DNA of 64,000 nucleotides from Chamaelirium japonicum (Eukaryota; Streptophyta; Magnoliopsida; Liliales; Melanthiaceae). The stretch is from assembly GCA_947650365.1 (NCBI GenBank), contig OX393550.1, positions 96,018,951-96,082,950 on the forward strand, given 5' to 3'. The notes under the pieces were generated by a model that saw only the letters and a list, made by a program, of their open reading frames with translations, did no database searches and was not told the DNA's origin. The position numbers and the translations under genes were made by a program. Shown here piece by piece: positions 35,402 through 45,815 of the stretch. How positions within the stretch are numbered: position 1 is the stretch's first letter; each line of letters starts with the position of its first letter.

Positions 35402-38094
35402 GAGAGGAGGAGGGAGGCTCACCATGGACTGGACGCTCGAGGTAGAACATAGCGGGGACAAGGTCGGCCAGATCAGAACAACAGAGGAAAGGGGCTTTTT
35501 GAATAATGAGGTTTGTGCCCTAGATGGGTTTTAAATACGGGAAAGACCGTGAGAGGTTGAAACCTAAAATCCTCTTGATTCATTGTCTACCATCTGATCT
35601 CGATCAAGAAAGAAAAGAGTCCGAAAAGAAACCCTATAAAGGAAGTGGGGATTCCCAAGCACTCACGTGCTAAGGGTTTAGGGTCCCCAGGTCGAGCAAG
35701 CCGAAAAAAAAAATAGGCTGGCTTAATAAAAGAGTTTCAAAACATCAATAGGAGTAAAAGTCAAAGGTAAATCCATGGGTGGGCTTGCATCCATCATGGG
35801 AATGTGAGGGTATTCATGAATTTGTAGTAGTGGCAGATGGGTTTCATGTGGAGGAAGGTGTAGGTGCTGTTAGGGATTGAGTGCAAACTCAATAATGAGG
35901 ACTCCTATTGGGAATAGGATTAATTCGATTCGTCCGATCAAAAAATCTACGTTCGTTGATTAACACCAAACCCAAGCGAAAATAAAGAAACCCCGTTAGG
36001 CCGGCTAATTGATAGCGATTAAAGTCAGGTTGGTTACAATAAGATCCAAAAGTTAGGTTCGGATCCGCTATAAGCCTCCACAATCCATCAATCGTAAAAC
36101 GTCAATAACTTTTGACTCAATATTCAGAAAAATCCACAAAAATGCTCATCGGAAAGCTTTCAACAAGACAAATCTAAAAATACTAATTTTATATATTTTT
36201 GAAGATCAACAAAATAGCAGTTTTTAGAACAAGACAGAAATACCATTTGGGTTACAAATCGCTAATATCCGACAATTCACGAATCGAAACCACCCGAATC
36301 CCTAGAACTTTGTGGATCTCTCTCTCAAGAGTGCACCAGTCTAGTACAACCATCACAATCGGTAGCCCGATAAAACAAAAAAAACCAAATTCCAAATAAA
36401 AACAAGGCTGATGGATAAAATACAGAATTTGCTAATTATAAAGCATTAGAGTTTCTCAAAATTACGGGTTGTTACACACACCCTTGAAGGGAGGTGCGTT
36501 CCTTGGTATGACTTACACTGTACCAAACCCAGGCCCGGTGGTCACCAGTTTGACTGTTGACCGGGTTCGATTACTCGACGGGGTAATCAGAGGTACGATG
36601 TATAGGTCAACCTGGAAGAAACCAAGTCATATGGTCATTCGAGTCTGATGGTAGTCTCCACCGCTCAAAGTGAATCATGGCATCAAGTGGAGGGACAGCG
36701 GGTTTACCACTACTAAGCGGAGAGCAGGGGTATGATGGAGAACATAGTAAGTCTGGGTGAATTGGAGTGCAGCCTGTGTCGCACTCTGGGTGGCTACGCA
36801 GGTTAACTCGAGCTCAGAGGATCGATGGTACACTCGGGTAGTGTGTCGATCGAGCTTGAGTTGGAAGCCATGAACCCCGGTCCCTGATGGTTCCACCTTA
36901 TCAACATTATGTACGGTTCTTGAACCATCTCCTCGGAACACCATAAGTATTAGGAGGAAGAAAGAAGTATACACTCCGTGTGTGCTTGGCACTAGAGCAC
37001 GGTAGATGCGTAACTACATACGAGTACTAAGGGTTATGCCCGAGACTAGTACAGAGTCGCATGTAGTAATCCCTAGCCATAAGTGAACTTCGCTGCATAG
37101 GTGCGATGCACCGGGGTATGCTGCAAGTTGACTAGTTGACTTTGCTAGAGGTACCCTCTGGTGGCCTCAGTTAATAGTAGGTAACTAGTAGATATCACTT
37201 AAGTAATGGCCGCTAGGTATTGCACGCTAGAAATGATCAAAATGAGGCATCATGGCGTTTTGGTAAAAACCTCACTCCGCCGGACCTCACTGTTGGCCGA
37301 CCCTAGCAGTGGGAGACCTTGCTAGGGCCGGCCCTATATTGTAGGGATAAGAATCCCTCATCTATAGGGTCGGCCATATAGATAGGGATAGGGTTAAGAA
37401 TCGGTTAAGATCGAGTCCTAAAAAGTGGGAAAACGGATAAATACGTGGAGAGATAAAAATGAGAGATAAAAAGGAGATAATGGAGAGATAATTGTGGGAG
37501 GTTTTTATCCCCTTGGATTCTTATCCAAAGGGGAAGGCCGGCCCTATATAAAGGGCTATAGGGGGCCGGCCCTAGGGTTAAAAAAAACCGAACCCCCCCT
37601 CCCCTCTCATCTCTCTAGTTCTCTCCCGAATCCATCTCCCGTTTCCCGCTTGCAACTTCGTCTTCCTCGCGTGGAGTTCTGAAGAAGGAGAAGGGTTGTT
37701 CTTCGGAGGCACTCAGAGATCCGAGAGCGACGTTCCCTGCATCGTGTGAGATCGGGTGAACAAGAAGGCAACGTCTCCAATCGTACCATCGGCATCTTTG
37801 CGAACGATCTTCCGTCTCCATCGACAAAGAAGACAATTCTCCGCGGTTAAAAGATCCGTACGAAAGGTATGTGTAATCTAACATGTAAATCTAGCGAGTA
37901 TTATGATTTGCATGCATGCTTGTTAATCATTACGCTAGATTGCCGTTAGGGTGTTCGATTCACATGCATATGCATGCACACATATGTAGATTAGTTTCGA
38001 TGAAAGTTTAAATCGTGTAACGTGCACCATGAACGGTCTTTCGATCGCAAAATCGCTTCCGCTGTGAGCCTCGACCATGGATTAATTTCCAACA
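33378..38094 (+). mobile_element. Solo LTR of a related copia family, itself split
   Basis: It starts tgttaggatt and ends atttccaaca. The flanks tttct (33373-33377) and tttcg (38095-38099) look like a worn 5 bp duplication, and they interrupt copy 3 of the leader at ttagtttt / tcggtcacag. Without the nested insert its length is about 2.15 kb, and it follows the 5' LTR at 25511 in word order, for example gggttacccggctggcg and the ggccggccctata words. It has no interior, so it is a solo LTR. Confidence 0.75.
33915..36476. mobile_element. Long solo LTR nested in the solo LTR
   Basis: The 2.56 kb insert has ends tgtaacgcccc and gggttgttaca and the target duplication cacac on both sides (33910-33914 and 36477-36481). 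The TG...CA ends and the 5 bp duplication identify an LTR without interior. The TGTAACGCCCC start is seen in several plant gypsy families, but the family is not settled. It holds a GA microsatellite at about 35360-35398 and no protein domain. Confidence 0.75.
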
Positions 38095-38245
38095 TTTCGG
38101 TCACAGGAAGAAGGAGATGATGCTACATCCACGGTTCGGGCAAGCGGTACCATAGCGTGCAAAGACCCGACGAAAGCGTTCACGTTGGCGATGATGGGAT
38201 CGTCGTCAGAGATCGTGCAGAACGGAAGAGCAGGATTTCAATGGC

Positions 38246-38719
38246 TAACAGGCTAAACTACACTAGCATTTAAAAGTAGGCTAATGGGGATCCTAAGACA
38301 CATTGTTTTTATTGAAAATGCTCCCCAACATGCGAGATTCACATTGACATTGTGGCCGTGCGATTAGCGACATTAGGCATTGGATGCGTGGCACGATGCC
38401 ATGAATATATCTCATCTGTCCCATGAATAGCACTCCCCCGCGACTACTGAGATACTATATGTAACCCGTCGTGTGCATCGGGTATGCACGTACTCCTAAC
38501 TATTTGGTTGCTAGAACCGTATATAGAGCCTAATCGCCCCGCACATTGGTGCAGATCGGAAAAATATTGTGCTATCAAGAGGAATTGAGCACAGCATAAA
38601 TGCATGTGATGGTGGGCCCATAACCCACATGTCACATGATCGGAATCTGGCTCTGATACTATAAAAAAAGTTCAATGTATAATATTTGAAGTTTTATTTT
38701 CGTCAAGAATATGTGGTTC
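38246..38719. other. Intergenic, no gene seen
   Basis: The sequence has no recognisable coding region. A phrase with ctctgatactat at 38650 resembles the primer-site flanks of LTR elements but cannot be placed. Confidence 0.3.
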
Positions 38720-39215
38720 TTTCTTCTTGGGCCTTTTTTTTCAAAATATTATTAAAAACTAAAATATATAGCTAAATAGCGGTTGATCAAAAGTATTTAC
38801 CATTCTAGCGCTTTGACCGCCATGTGGCAGGTCAGCACTTTAAAGCGCGCCAGAATATTTTTTTTTATCCTGAGCCAAGGTAAAGTCGGTGTCCGGGTTA
38901 CCGGGTTTAAACCCAGTATTGTGGATACCGGGTTTACCTGAAGTCCAACAAGAAAACGGCTAAGTGTGAAAGAACATTCTATAAGGGGGCTCCGGTTAAA
39001 CCCGGTATCCAGAATACCGGGTTTAAACCCGCAAACCTGGATATCGACTTTAACTTTGGTCTGAAAAAAAAAAAAAAATTGCATCGCGCTTTACGATACT
39101 GATCTACTACGTGACGGCCAGAGCACTAGAATGATAAAAACTTTTGATCAACAGCTATTTAACTAAATATTTTATTTTTTAATAATATTTGGAAAAAAAT
39201 GCCCTTGTTCTTGCC
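38720..39215. mobile_element. Foldback element with arms well over 100 bp
   Basis: The left arm includes ttgatcaaaagtatttacca, ttctagcgctttgaccgcca and ctttaaagcgcg. The right arm holds the inverse of each in order, with the pairing continuing into AT-rich outer arms. The centre has inverted taccgggtttaaaccc words. It lies about 0.3 kb upstream of the proline-rich gene. There is no coding capacity and the superfamily is uncertain, possibly MULE-like. Confidence 0.65.
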
Positions 39216-39434
39216 CTTCCTTCAAACTAGAAGGAAGTTGGCTTCTAGAAAACTTATAGCCCCTTGCTTTTGGAAATAAAGCTTAAGAAGAAGGTTGAAT
39301 GAGTTTTGCTTACTGTATCATGGGCCACATGCTGTGCACACCGTCGGATAGCTGTGATTAATTGTGTGTGTCAAAGCCGTTGCTAACGGTCGACAGATCG
39401 CTGCATCGCAGGCTTGCCACGTACACACTGATGC

Positions 39435-39440
39435 CACGTG
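39435..39440 (+). promoter_or_regulatory. G-box (CACGTG) in the proline-rich gene promoter
   Basis: CACGTG stands in gccacgtgtcc, a full G-box/ABRE-like context, about 90 bp upstream of the ATG. A second gccacgta lies just before it, at about 39417. Such boxes bind bZIP and bHLH factors in light or abscisic acid responses. The role here is inferred. Confidence 0.45.
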
Positions 39441-39483
39441 TCCGAAAGGTGTCAGTCCATGCTCCCTCAATCTCATTGCCACG

Positions 39484-39492
39484 TTTATATAT
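39484..39492 (+). promoter_or_regulatory. TATA box of the proline-rich gene
   Basis: The word tttatatat lies about 35 bp ahead of the ATG and about 45 bp after the G-box. The spacing implies a very short leader. Confidence 0.5.
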
Positions 39493-39523
39493 GATCTTTG
39501 CACCAAAGCGCCACCATTAAGCC

Positions 39524-40015
39524 ATGGCCCCTTCCGCCATCTCCGCTGGAATCCTCAAAACCTCCGCCCACTTCTACTGCTCAGCCACGGCGAGGAGCTT
39601 CCGCCACCCGCCCCCACCTCTCCATTTCAAACCATCGCCGCCGTTACCCAACAAGAACCGCAACCGCCCGAGCTTTATTCACCTCTCCAGGCTCTCCTCG
39701 CCCCTTGCGTGTCGCGCCGCGGCCCATCCGGAGGTGCCGCCGCCGCCGCCACGCGAGCCACCGTCTCCTCCTCCGATCGAGGTGCCGATCATCGACCCTC
39801 CGCCCGGGGTGGTCGACCCACCGCCAGAGATGCCGAACCCTAACCCTGGGCCGGAGTTCCCCGGACCACCGGTGCCGTCGCCGCCCAAGCCGGAGATCCC
39901 GCTGCGGCCGCCGGATTTCCTGCCTCGTCAGCCTCCTCCGGATGTTGTGCCACCGACCCCGCCGGAGATAATCCCGCAGCAACCGCCTAACGTCAGCCCC
40001 CCTCCGGTCATGTAG
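39524..40015 (+). CDS. Proline-rich protein with plastid-type N-terminus
   Basis: A 163-residue intronless gene. The start gccATGgcc is in good context. Residues 1-65 (MAPSAISAGILKTSAHFYCS and on) are rich in Ser, Ala and Arg with no acidic residues, as in chloroplast transit peptides, and end near LACRAA. Residues 70-163 are a Pro-rich domain with Glu, Ile and Val in register, such as PPPIEVPIIDPPPGVVDPPPE, PEFPGPPVP, PQQPPNV and a C-terminal SPPPVM. It is acidic-proline rather than the basic Ser-Pro4 pattern of extensins. G-box and TATA words lie upstream, and AATAAA follows at 40087. Codon use is GC-rich at third positions, unlike the flanks. I do not recognise the family. A cell-wall protein is the alternative if the N-terminus acts as a signal peptide, but it lacks a clear hydrophobic core. 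Confidence 0.75.
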   Translation: MAPSAISAGILKTSAHFYCSATARSFRHPPPPLHFKPSPPLPNKNRNRPSFIHLSRLSSPLACRAAAHPEVPPPPPREPPSPPPIEVPIIDPPPGVVDPPPEMPNPNPGPEFPGPPVPSPPKPEIPLRPPDFLPRQPPPDVVPPTPPEIIPQQPPNVSPPPVM

Positions 40016-40086
40016 TTGTAAGATCTGAGGTTGGGTGATAGCGACTGTACAAACGTGTCGTGTTAAGGTCCCGATAATCAAGAAAA

Positions 40087-40092
40087 AATAAA
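40087..40092 (+). terminator. Polyadenylation signal AATAAA
   Basis: It lies 72 bp after the stop codon of the proline-rich gene in an A-rich stretch, a normal plant distance. Confidence 0.45.
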
Positions 40093-40841
40093 TTTCTTCT
40101 GTCCTATTATTTAGGGGTAATGTGGGAGAGGTCCCTGACAACAATTTCATCTTATAAACAGGACATAAAATAGTTTCATTTAGCGTAAAATCCCGGCCTG
40201 TATTTCATGATAAACCCGAAACTAACCCTATTTTTTCTCCCCCTCCGGCGGCGACCGTGACGACGGATGCAGCAAATGCAGCAGGGGATGGACACTAGCA
40301 ACGGCGTCGGCGAGCAACTCCGGCCGTGGCTGTAGCTGAGATGGCGAGGGCGTGGCGAGCTCCGGTGGCGGTTCGGCTAGATCTCAGGTCTAGGGTTCAT
40401 CCCATGGCCTGTATATATCTGGGTTAGGGTTAGGGTTAGGTTTGGTTCGGCGGTGAGTGGCGACGTTCGATGATTGGGTTTCAGTTCGGCGGCAACGGCG
40501 AGCAGTGGAGGCAGTGATTCGATGGTTAGGGTTAGGTTCAGTTCGGCGGCGGCGCGGCGGAGGCAACGAGCAGCTCCAGCGGCGGCGGTGGTCACTGGTT
40601 CGGTGGCATACCAAAGAAAATTTGAAATGCTGTGGAGGGCAATTTCGTCCACAGTATTTCAAAGTCCTTCAGTTTAAAAGCATTTTCTTAAAAAGGAGTT
40701 TTCACCAACTCACACTATTATTTACCTAATTTACTATTATTTTTTTTGGTACTGGATTTACACTAATAAAACGTAAAAGTTACATCATTGTTTGTGCAAC
40801 CATCGGGCGTAACAGCAAGGGCTACAATCATAACTTGCACG
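40093..40841. other. GC-rich unknown stretch, no gene
   Basis: Region 40240-40610 is made of ggcggcg and ggttcggcgg words, with gggttagggttaggg at 40422-40440 (not the plant telomere word). At 40617-40662 a small hairpin pairs gaaatgctgtgga with tccacagtatttc around an 11-base loop. No gene is seen. Confidence 0.35.
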
Positions 40842-41231
40842 TCACATGTCATCAGGGGGGAAGTTTGATGTCCAGAACCCGGACTGCTCTATCGCTTGAG
40901 CATAACCGGCAAACCAGTCAGCCACAAAGTTGCCTTCCCGGTATATGTGTGAGGTCCGGACATGCCCGAGCTTCTGGCAGAGAAGTTTGTAGTCATGAAG
41001 AAGAAGGGATGTTGTGGAGGGTGAAGCCAATTGTGAGATCACACATTGAGAATCTCCTTCTATCCACAGAGATTGTCCCGAGAACACAGTCATTGCAGCA
41101 AGCAGGCCTTCCCACAGGCCCTTAGATTCTGCCACCTGCACAGAATATGTAATTAGATGAATTACACCTGCCAACAAGATTGAGCCAGAATGGTCCTGGA
41201 TGACAGTCTTAATTGCCCATTTTAATCTCAC
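40842..41231 (-). pseudogene. RNase H domain piece (plant LINE or RVT_3 type)
   Basis: The minus-strand frame of 129 residues reads KWAIKTVIQDHSGSILLAG, then VAESKGLWEGLLAAMTVF, WIEGDSQCVISQL, and ends HIYREGNFVADWFAGYA. This is the plant RVT_3 RNase H fold: the first strand with D, the A-E helix (here E in AESKGLWEGL), the G-D-S strand and the R-E-N-x-x-A-D motif. Such domains end many plant L1-type LINEs and also occur as free fragments. No reverse transcriptase is found upstream of it on the minus strand, so it is a remnant rather than a working gene. Confidence 0.65.
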
Positions 41232-42713
41232 TAGTAACTTAGGTTTGTGTCATATTTTTTATTCTTGGATTTTCTTTTGTAATGATGATTTTGCCCTTTC
41301 ATGCAATGTTGATCCCCAATAAGGGGCTGATCCATGTGTTGGCGACACGTAATTACTTCTAAGAACTTGCATCCTATTTGTCAATCGCATTCTTCTATCT
41401 GTTTTTTTTTTCTTCTATTCCTCTTTGTGGGTGGAATACCCCTTCTAGTTGCAAGTGGCTTTACAAAGTGAAAACATAGTTGATAATTATGTTGAAGGCC
41501 ATGGTTCTTAGTTGATTCCATTTGAGTTAACCCATGAGCGTTACCATCTCAATCATGCCCATATGGCTAAGCTAATGTTATTAGGATGTCGGAACTTGTA
41601 GGAAGCTCATGTTGTTTCACAACTACTAGTTCCTGCCCAATTTTTTTATGCCCATGTAACTAGACCTTGCTTCCATTCACCTTCCATATCAACAATATTC
41701 TAAATGTTTGTGTAATGCTCCTAATGATAGACACCTCTTTCAATGGACTAACTTTCAATAGTTCAACACGTTCTTGTAGTTGTTTATAACAATTTAGACT
41801 CATAATCTTATTCTAAGGCAACTTAAGACACTTATTGATGACAAACATTATTAAGGAGGTTGTTATCATCTCAATCTGATATGATTTAGGGCTTCAGTTA
41901 GGCTTCATGTTAGATCAAGTCTTACTTTAGTTTAAAATGGGGATAGTTTCATGCATTGTTCAAAAACCTGAAACTCGGACTCGACTCGAAAGTCCACCGA
42001 GTCGATTAACTTGAAGACTCGACTCGAATCTTATCCTTTTTTTATATTTGACATTATATCTTTCACCCTATGTTTTTTTTTTTACTCTTTAAAACACTAC
42101 GATAGATCTAAAATCAGATCTGAGACTTGGCATTCCATACAAAATTGTAAATAAAAACCACTTCAAACTTTACATATCAACCTCCTACCAGTCTTATTTG
42201 ATTCAAACTCTTATGAACCATAAACTAATTAGGATTTGAACCATATTTTTGTACTTGGAATCCATATATCCATAGTTGCTACGTGCAAATATTTTGGATA
42301 GCAACTAAGCGATGTCAGTAAATCTTTAAATTGGTGCCTTTGTATCTAGTCCAGTCACTTTATATATGATGCTTGATTTTCTTTGAGTATTGAAAATTCA
42401 TTTTTTCTTAATCCGAGCCTAATGTTTGTTGAGAGTCTTGACATCATCAATTAAAGAGTTGAGCTTCAAGCACGAATAATTTAAAATATCAATTTGATAA
42501 AGAAATATAATACACGAGATTAAATATAGCATATGCACGACTAATGAAGATCTTACCCATTATATTTTCTAAATGTTGGTATACTTTTATTTGTTTCTAG
42601 TTTAGACAAGATTGTCAAAATTGTATATTATTTATCTTCGTTATCACATTTTATTTATGCATATTCTAATATTTTTTTTATGTTTATAGAAATTTAGTTA
42701 TATTCAATTCAAA
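41232..42713. other. Intergenic, no gene seen
   Basis: The sequence is AT-rich. A short phrase coding CKWLYKVK at about 41450 recalls copia reverse transcriptase but is too short to claim. Inverted gagtcga words lie at 41970-42030. No bounded feature is seen. Confidence 0.3.
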
Positions 42714-43017
42714 ATGAATAGATCTTGGATGTCTAAAAGTAGAAGATCACGAGAATATAAAGATGGAATTAAAAAAAATTATAAACTTTGCAGTACTTAA
42801 TGCGAATGATCCTAATTACATACGATGTACATGCTTAAGATATGAGAATTTAGAAAATCAGACTCCCCAAGATATAAGAGTTCATTTATATTTTCATAAT
42901 ATCGATGAAAGTTATCGCACATGGATCTGGCATGGAGAAGCAGTTTATAGTGGGTATCCGACAATAAAAATGCAGTTTGAAACAAGCATATTAGATGATG
43001 TTGCTAGTACTGTATAG
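42714..43017 (+). pseudogene. CACTA (En/Spm) transposase-associated domain remnant
   Basis: The frame opens atgaatagatcttggatgtc (N-R-S-W-M) and, after one shift within an A-run at about 42770, continues INFAVLNANDPNYIRCTCLR, then YENLENQTPQDIRVHLYFHN and WIWHGEAV. This follows the Transpos_assoc domain at the N-terminus of plant CACTA transposases: R-S-W-M, then I-x-C-x-C-x-x-C-x-N, H-L, and Y-x-x-W-x-x-H-G-E. The second Cys pair is worn. No transposase core follows. Confidence 0.65.
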
Positions 43018-43018
43018 A

Positions 43019-43567
43019 TTAGAGGTGAACAGAAAAATACTGGAATCAGAGAACCGAACTGGTCCGAACCATACGGTTTGGTTTGGTTTCTAGCAGGATA
43101 GGTTCGGTTCTGGTTCCCAAAGTGCAGAATCGTATAAGACCGATTCGGTTCTCGGTTCTGGGTGCCGGTTATCCGAACTGAACTGAACCGGTTCATGTAT
43201 ATGCATAATGCATTCATGGGTCAAGTAATTCGGGTGATCCAGGTCGGGTCATTATGCAACGAGCCCTACTGATCTCTACAACAGTATCATTTCTGACTTC
43301 AGGATTACTTGTTGCTTCCTTGGTTTTAAAATATTTTTTTTATTTCTATATGCCCCAATGATGGACCCATTCTGACTTTTAGGGATGCACAGAAAACTAG
43401 TGGAACTGGAGAACCTAACCGAACCGGTTTTATATGGTTCGGTTCAGTTCGGTTCCTTGCTTCCAATGGTCCGGTTTCGGTTCCAAATATTTGAGAACCG
43501 TTAGGTTCTGTTAGGTTCCTTGTTCATCCCGGAACCAATCCAAACCGAACCGTGTGCATCCCTAGTA
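43019..43567. mobile_element. Two hAT-like scraps made of ggttcggtt words
   Basis: The second piece (43380-43567) starts tagggatgcaca and ends with the inverse tgtgcatcccta, with gaaccgaacc words inside. The first (43019-43260) has similar content with worn ends. No convincing 8 bp duplication is visible. Confidence 0.45.
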
Positions 43568-43810
43568 GAAATAGTTCAAGCTGCACTTGATCAATGTACC
43601 AATGACCTTGAAATATTAAAAAATTACTTGATATGGTAGCTGAGGTTGAGAGTCATACAGTGAGTGATATGTGCATCCGTTTATGTTCATTTTTTTTTCA
43701 AATGAACAACTCAAAATAAATAGTGAGAAGTTTAAACTTTCCATGACTTGTTAGTTGATGTCTAATTGTCATCACATGCTATATGTTTCCCTAATCCTTT
43801 TCATTTGTAA

Positions 43811-44105
43811 CTCTTGGAGGTGATTAGGTTGGAAGGTCATGGGTTTAATCATGATAATGTTGTTTTGTCTCGGGACATGTATTTACTACAGGTTTGTTTC
43901 ATGCGATTTGAAGTCAACTCAGATATTTAGGTCTGTCTTTTAGTTTGTCTCATCTCTTTCTTCTATTTAACAACTTTGTAGTGGAGTTGACGAGAATGCA
44001 GTTGGTGCATGTGCTCAACTTGTGTTTGCACCCATTGATGAATCGTTTGCCGATGCTCCTTTGATCCCCCCAAGATTTTGTGTGATTCCGCTGGAACCTA
44101 AGACA
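43811..44105 (+). pseudogene. HD-ZIP III (REVOLUTA-like) gene fragment, broken
   Basis: Exon piece 1 (43811-43891) encodes LLEVIRLEGHGF, then VVLSRDMYLLQ. Exon piece 2 (43974-44105) encodes LCSGVDENAVGACAQLVFAP, then IDESFAD, APLIPPRF, CVIPLEPK. This is the region just after the lipid-binding START domain of class III HD-ZIP transcription factors, closest to REVOLUTA-type. An 82 bp gap between them sits exactly at a codon boundary, with GT at its start but CAA where CAG is expected at its end, so the intron is kept but its acceptor is lost. A residue is missing in SFADDAPL. No homeobox or leucine zipper lies upstream. It sits among CACTA remnants, which suggests capture by a transposon. Confidence 0.75.
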
Positions 44106-44109
44106 GTTG

Positions 44110-45324
44110 GGTAACTTCACTCTTTTGTAGGTATTCCAAAATATAATCGGTGTGGTGATTTTTTATCGTTGAACCGTCTATATAGTTCTTGATTGAGTTG
44201 CATTGAACTTTCTTAACTTAACTTGCTTGTCCATTCTGGAAAATAAAAAGGTTGGATACTGGATATAAGCTCTCAGCTCGGACTACTAAGTTTAAGTGTT
44301 GGATGACCTCCATGGATTGGCAAACATGATCAATACTACCACCTAAAAGATGGCTCCTAATTAATATCTCATTCATGACCCATCTTGCTGCTGTATTGTC
44401 TGGTATTATCCTGTCTCCGCACTGATGGTTTGCATGACAAATCCCCCTTCGCCCAAGTCCCTAATTAATGTGAAGGTGAACACTACTGAACTTCATATGG
44501 TACAACCAACGGAGTTCGAATCAAGACGCTGCAGATAACATCTACAACATCTATCTGTTCGTTTAATTATAATATCTAGCTTGTACATGATTCGATAATT
44601 TCCTAATAATCCACTACATATTTTTTCTTATCGTTTAAGTTCAATGGATAAATTTAATTTTAAAGCTAAGTATGCATCTTTCTTCTTGAAGCAAAAATTT
44701 CAAATATATTGGGTTTAACTTCAACATCACACAAATGGTACTTGATGTTAAGGATATAAAGGTCATTGGGGAAACGCAGCTGCCCGAGCACATAGTTGCC
44801 ACATCAATAAGTTGAGCCTAAACACGGGCTTGGAGGTACGCAAGGTCGAACCCAAGCTCCAGGTCATCGGTGAGGAGATCAATAATAATAGGCATCATAA
44901 AGGGAGCAAGAAGACCCAACATAATGACAGGATGTGAGATGAATAGGAGCTTGGAATTTTCTCCTAGTGAGAGGTTCACTTGGAATTTTGTGGTTAAGAA
45001 ACAGTGAAGGATGATAAACATCTTTTACTAGACTCTTTTATTTCGTAGTTTTTTTAGCTCCTTTCCATATACTTGTCCTATTTTTAATTGAACAGTTCTT
45101 GTATGAATTGCTGTAATTAATTCAGAAGTTCGTGTTATAGGTAGTAGTTTGTATAAAACATTGATCTCTTTAATGAATTGACCAGTTATTCTATGTAGTA
45201 GTTTCAATCTGTATGAAACTCTTTTTTATGAAGTGCGATCGGCCCTTAGAGTTGTTGTACATGCATGCGTATCATGGAACCATCAATTACTAAGGAATAC
45301 AAGCGAATTTTGTTTTTAAGGAAA
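44110..45324. other. Unknown sequence, no gene
   Basis: AT-rich, with no recognisable domain on either strand. It may be the interior of the decayed CACTA element suggested by its two flanks. Confidence 0.3.
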
Positions 45325-45815
45325 TTGTCAACTATTCTATTTTTTTTTATGAAATGCTCGACAATTTACAAAAACTATCAACAATGATCGTTTATAGTTG
45401 ACGGTATTCTATAATACCATCAAGTATACTTCACAATTCTTGACAGCTTTGTAGAGAACAGTCAAATTTATTTATCTTTTGGCTATAAAACTATATAAAA
45501 TCGTTAAGGAAGTGAGGTATAGTACGTTGATGGTTTTTCATGTAACTGTCAAGTATTTCAGTATTACTTGACGTTTTTGTACAAGAATACTTGACTGTTT
45601 CGAAACACTATCATCTATACTTCTTATACTTGACATTTTCATGGAGAACGTCAGATTATTTTAGTATAAAAAAAATAAAAAACCGTCAAGTAATAATGAA
45701 TAGTGGTCAGTTCTGATACCGTCAACTATTCCTAACTTTTCTTAACATTGGTATAGTTGACGGAATTTGGCCTTAAAAATAAGTCAAGTAATGGGTTCCT
45801 TGACAGTTAATTATG
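45325..45815. repeat. Inverted cttgacggt / accgtcaag words (CACTA subterminal-like)
   Basis: About twenty copies of tgacggt, tgacagt, ctgtcaag and accgtcaa occur in both orientations over 490 bp, separated by AT-rich spacers. Such arrays mark the subterminal binding regions of CACTA elements. I could not find the CACTA terminal word itself. Confidence 0.5.

Larger units (their letters stand above)
25511..38245 (+). mobile_element. Broken Ty1/copia element with nested insertions
   Basis: Parts in order: a 5' LTR, a methionine tRNA primer site, a long leader (27508 to about 29200), gag (about 29209-30020) with a CCHC knuckle (CFRCGKKGHWKGDC at about 29956), a protease-like stretch (30060-30440), integrase (30480-31580) with the zinc-binding H-C pattern and the HTDVCGP region, and part of reverse transcriptase (31700-32075) with [14 protein letters not shown] and [10 protein letters not shown]. 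Copies of its own leader then follow, one of them split by a solo LTR at 33378-38094. I do not recognise a 3' LTR of its own. The element is broken, with several breaks, and looks old. Confidence 0.8.

Noticed and set aside
40422-40440. Telomere-like gggttaggg repeats
   Set aside because: The plant telomere word is TTTAGGG, and only about three units of a different word are present in a GC-rich stretch.
41450-41475. Copia reverse transcriptase piece (CKWLYKVK)
   Set aside because: Eight residues are too few, and the surrounding frame does not continue the domain.
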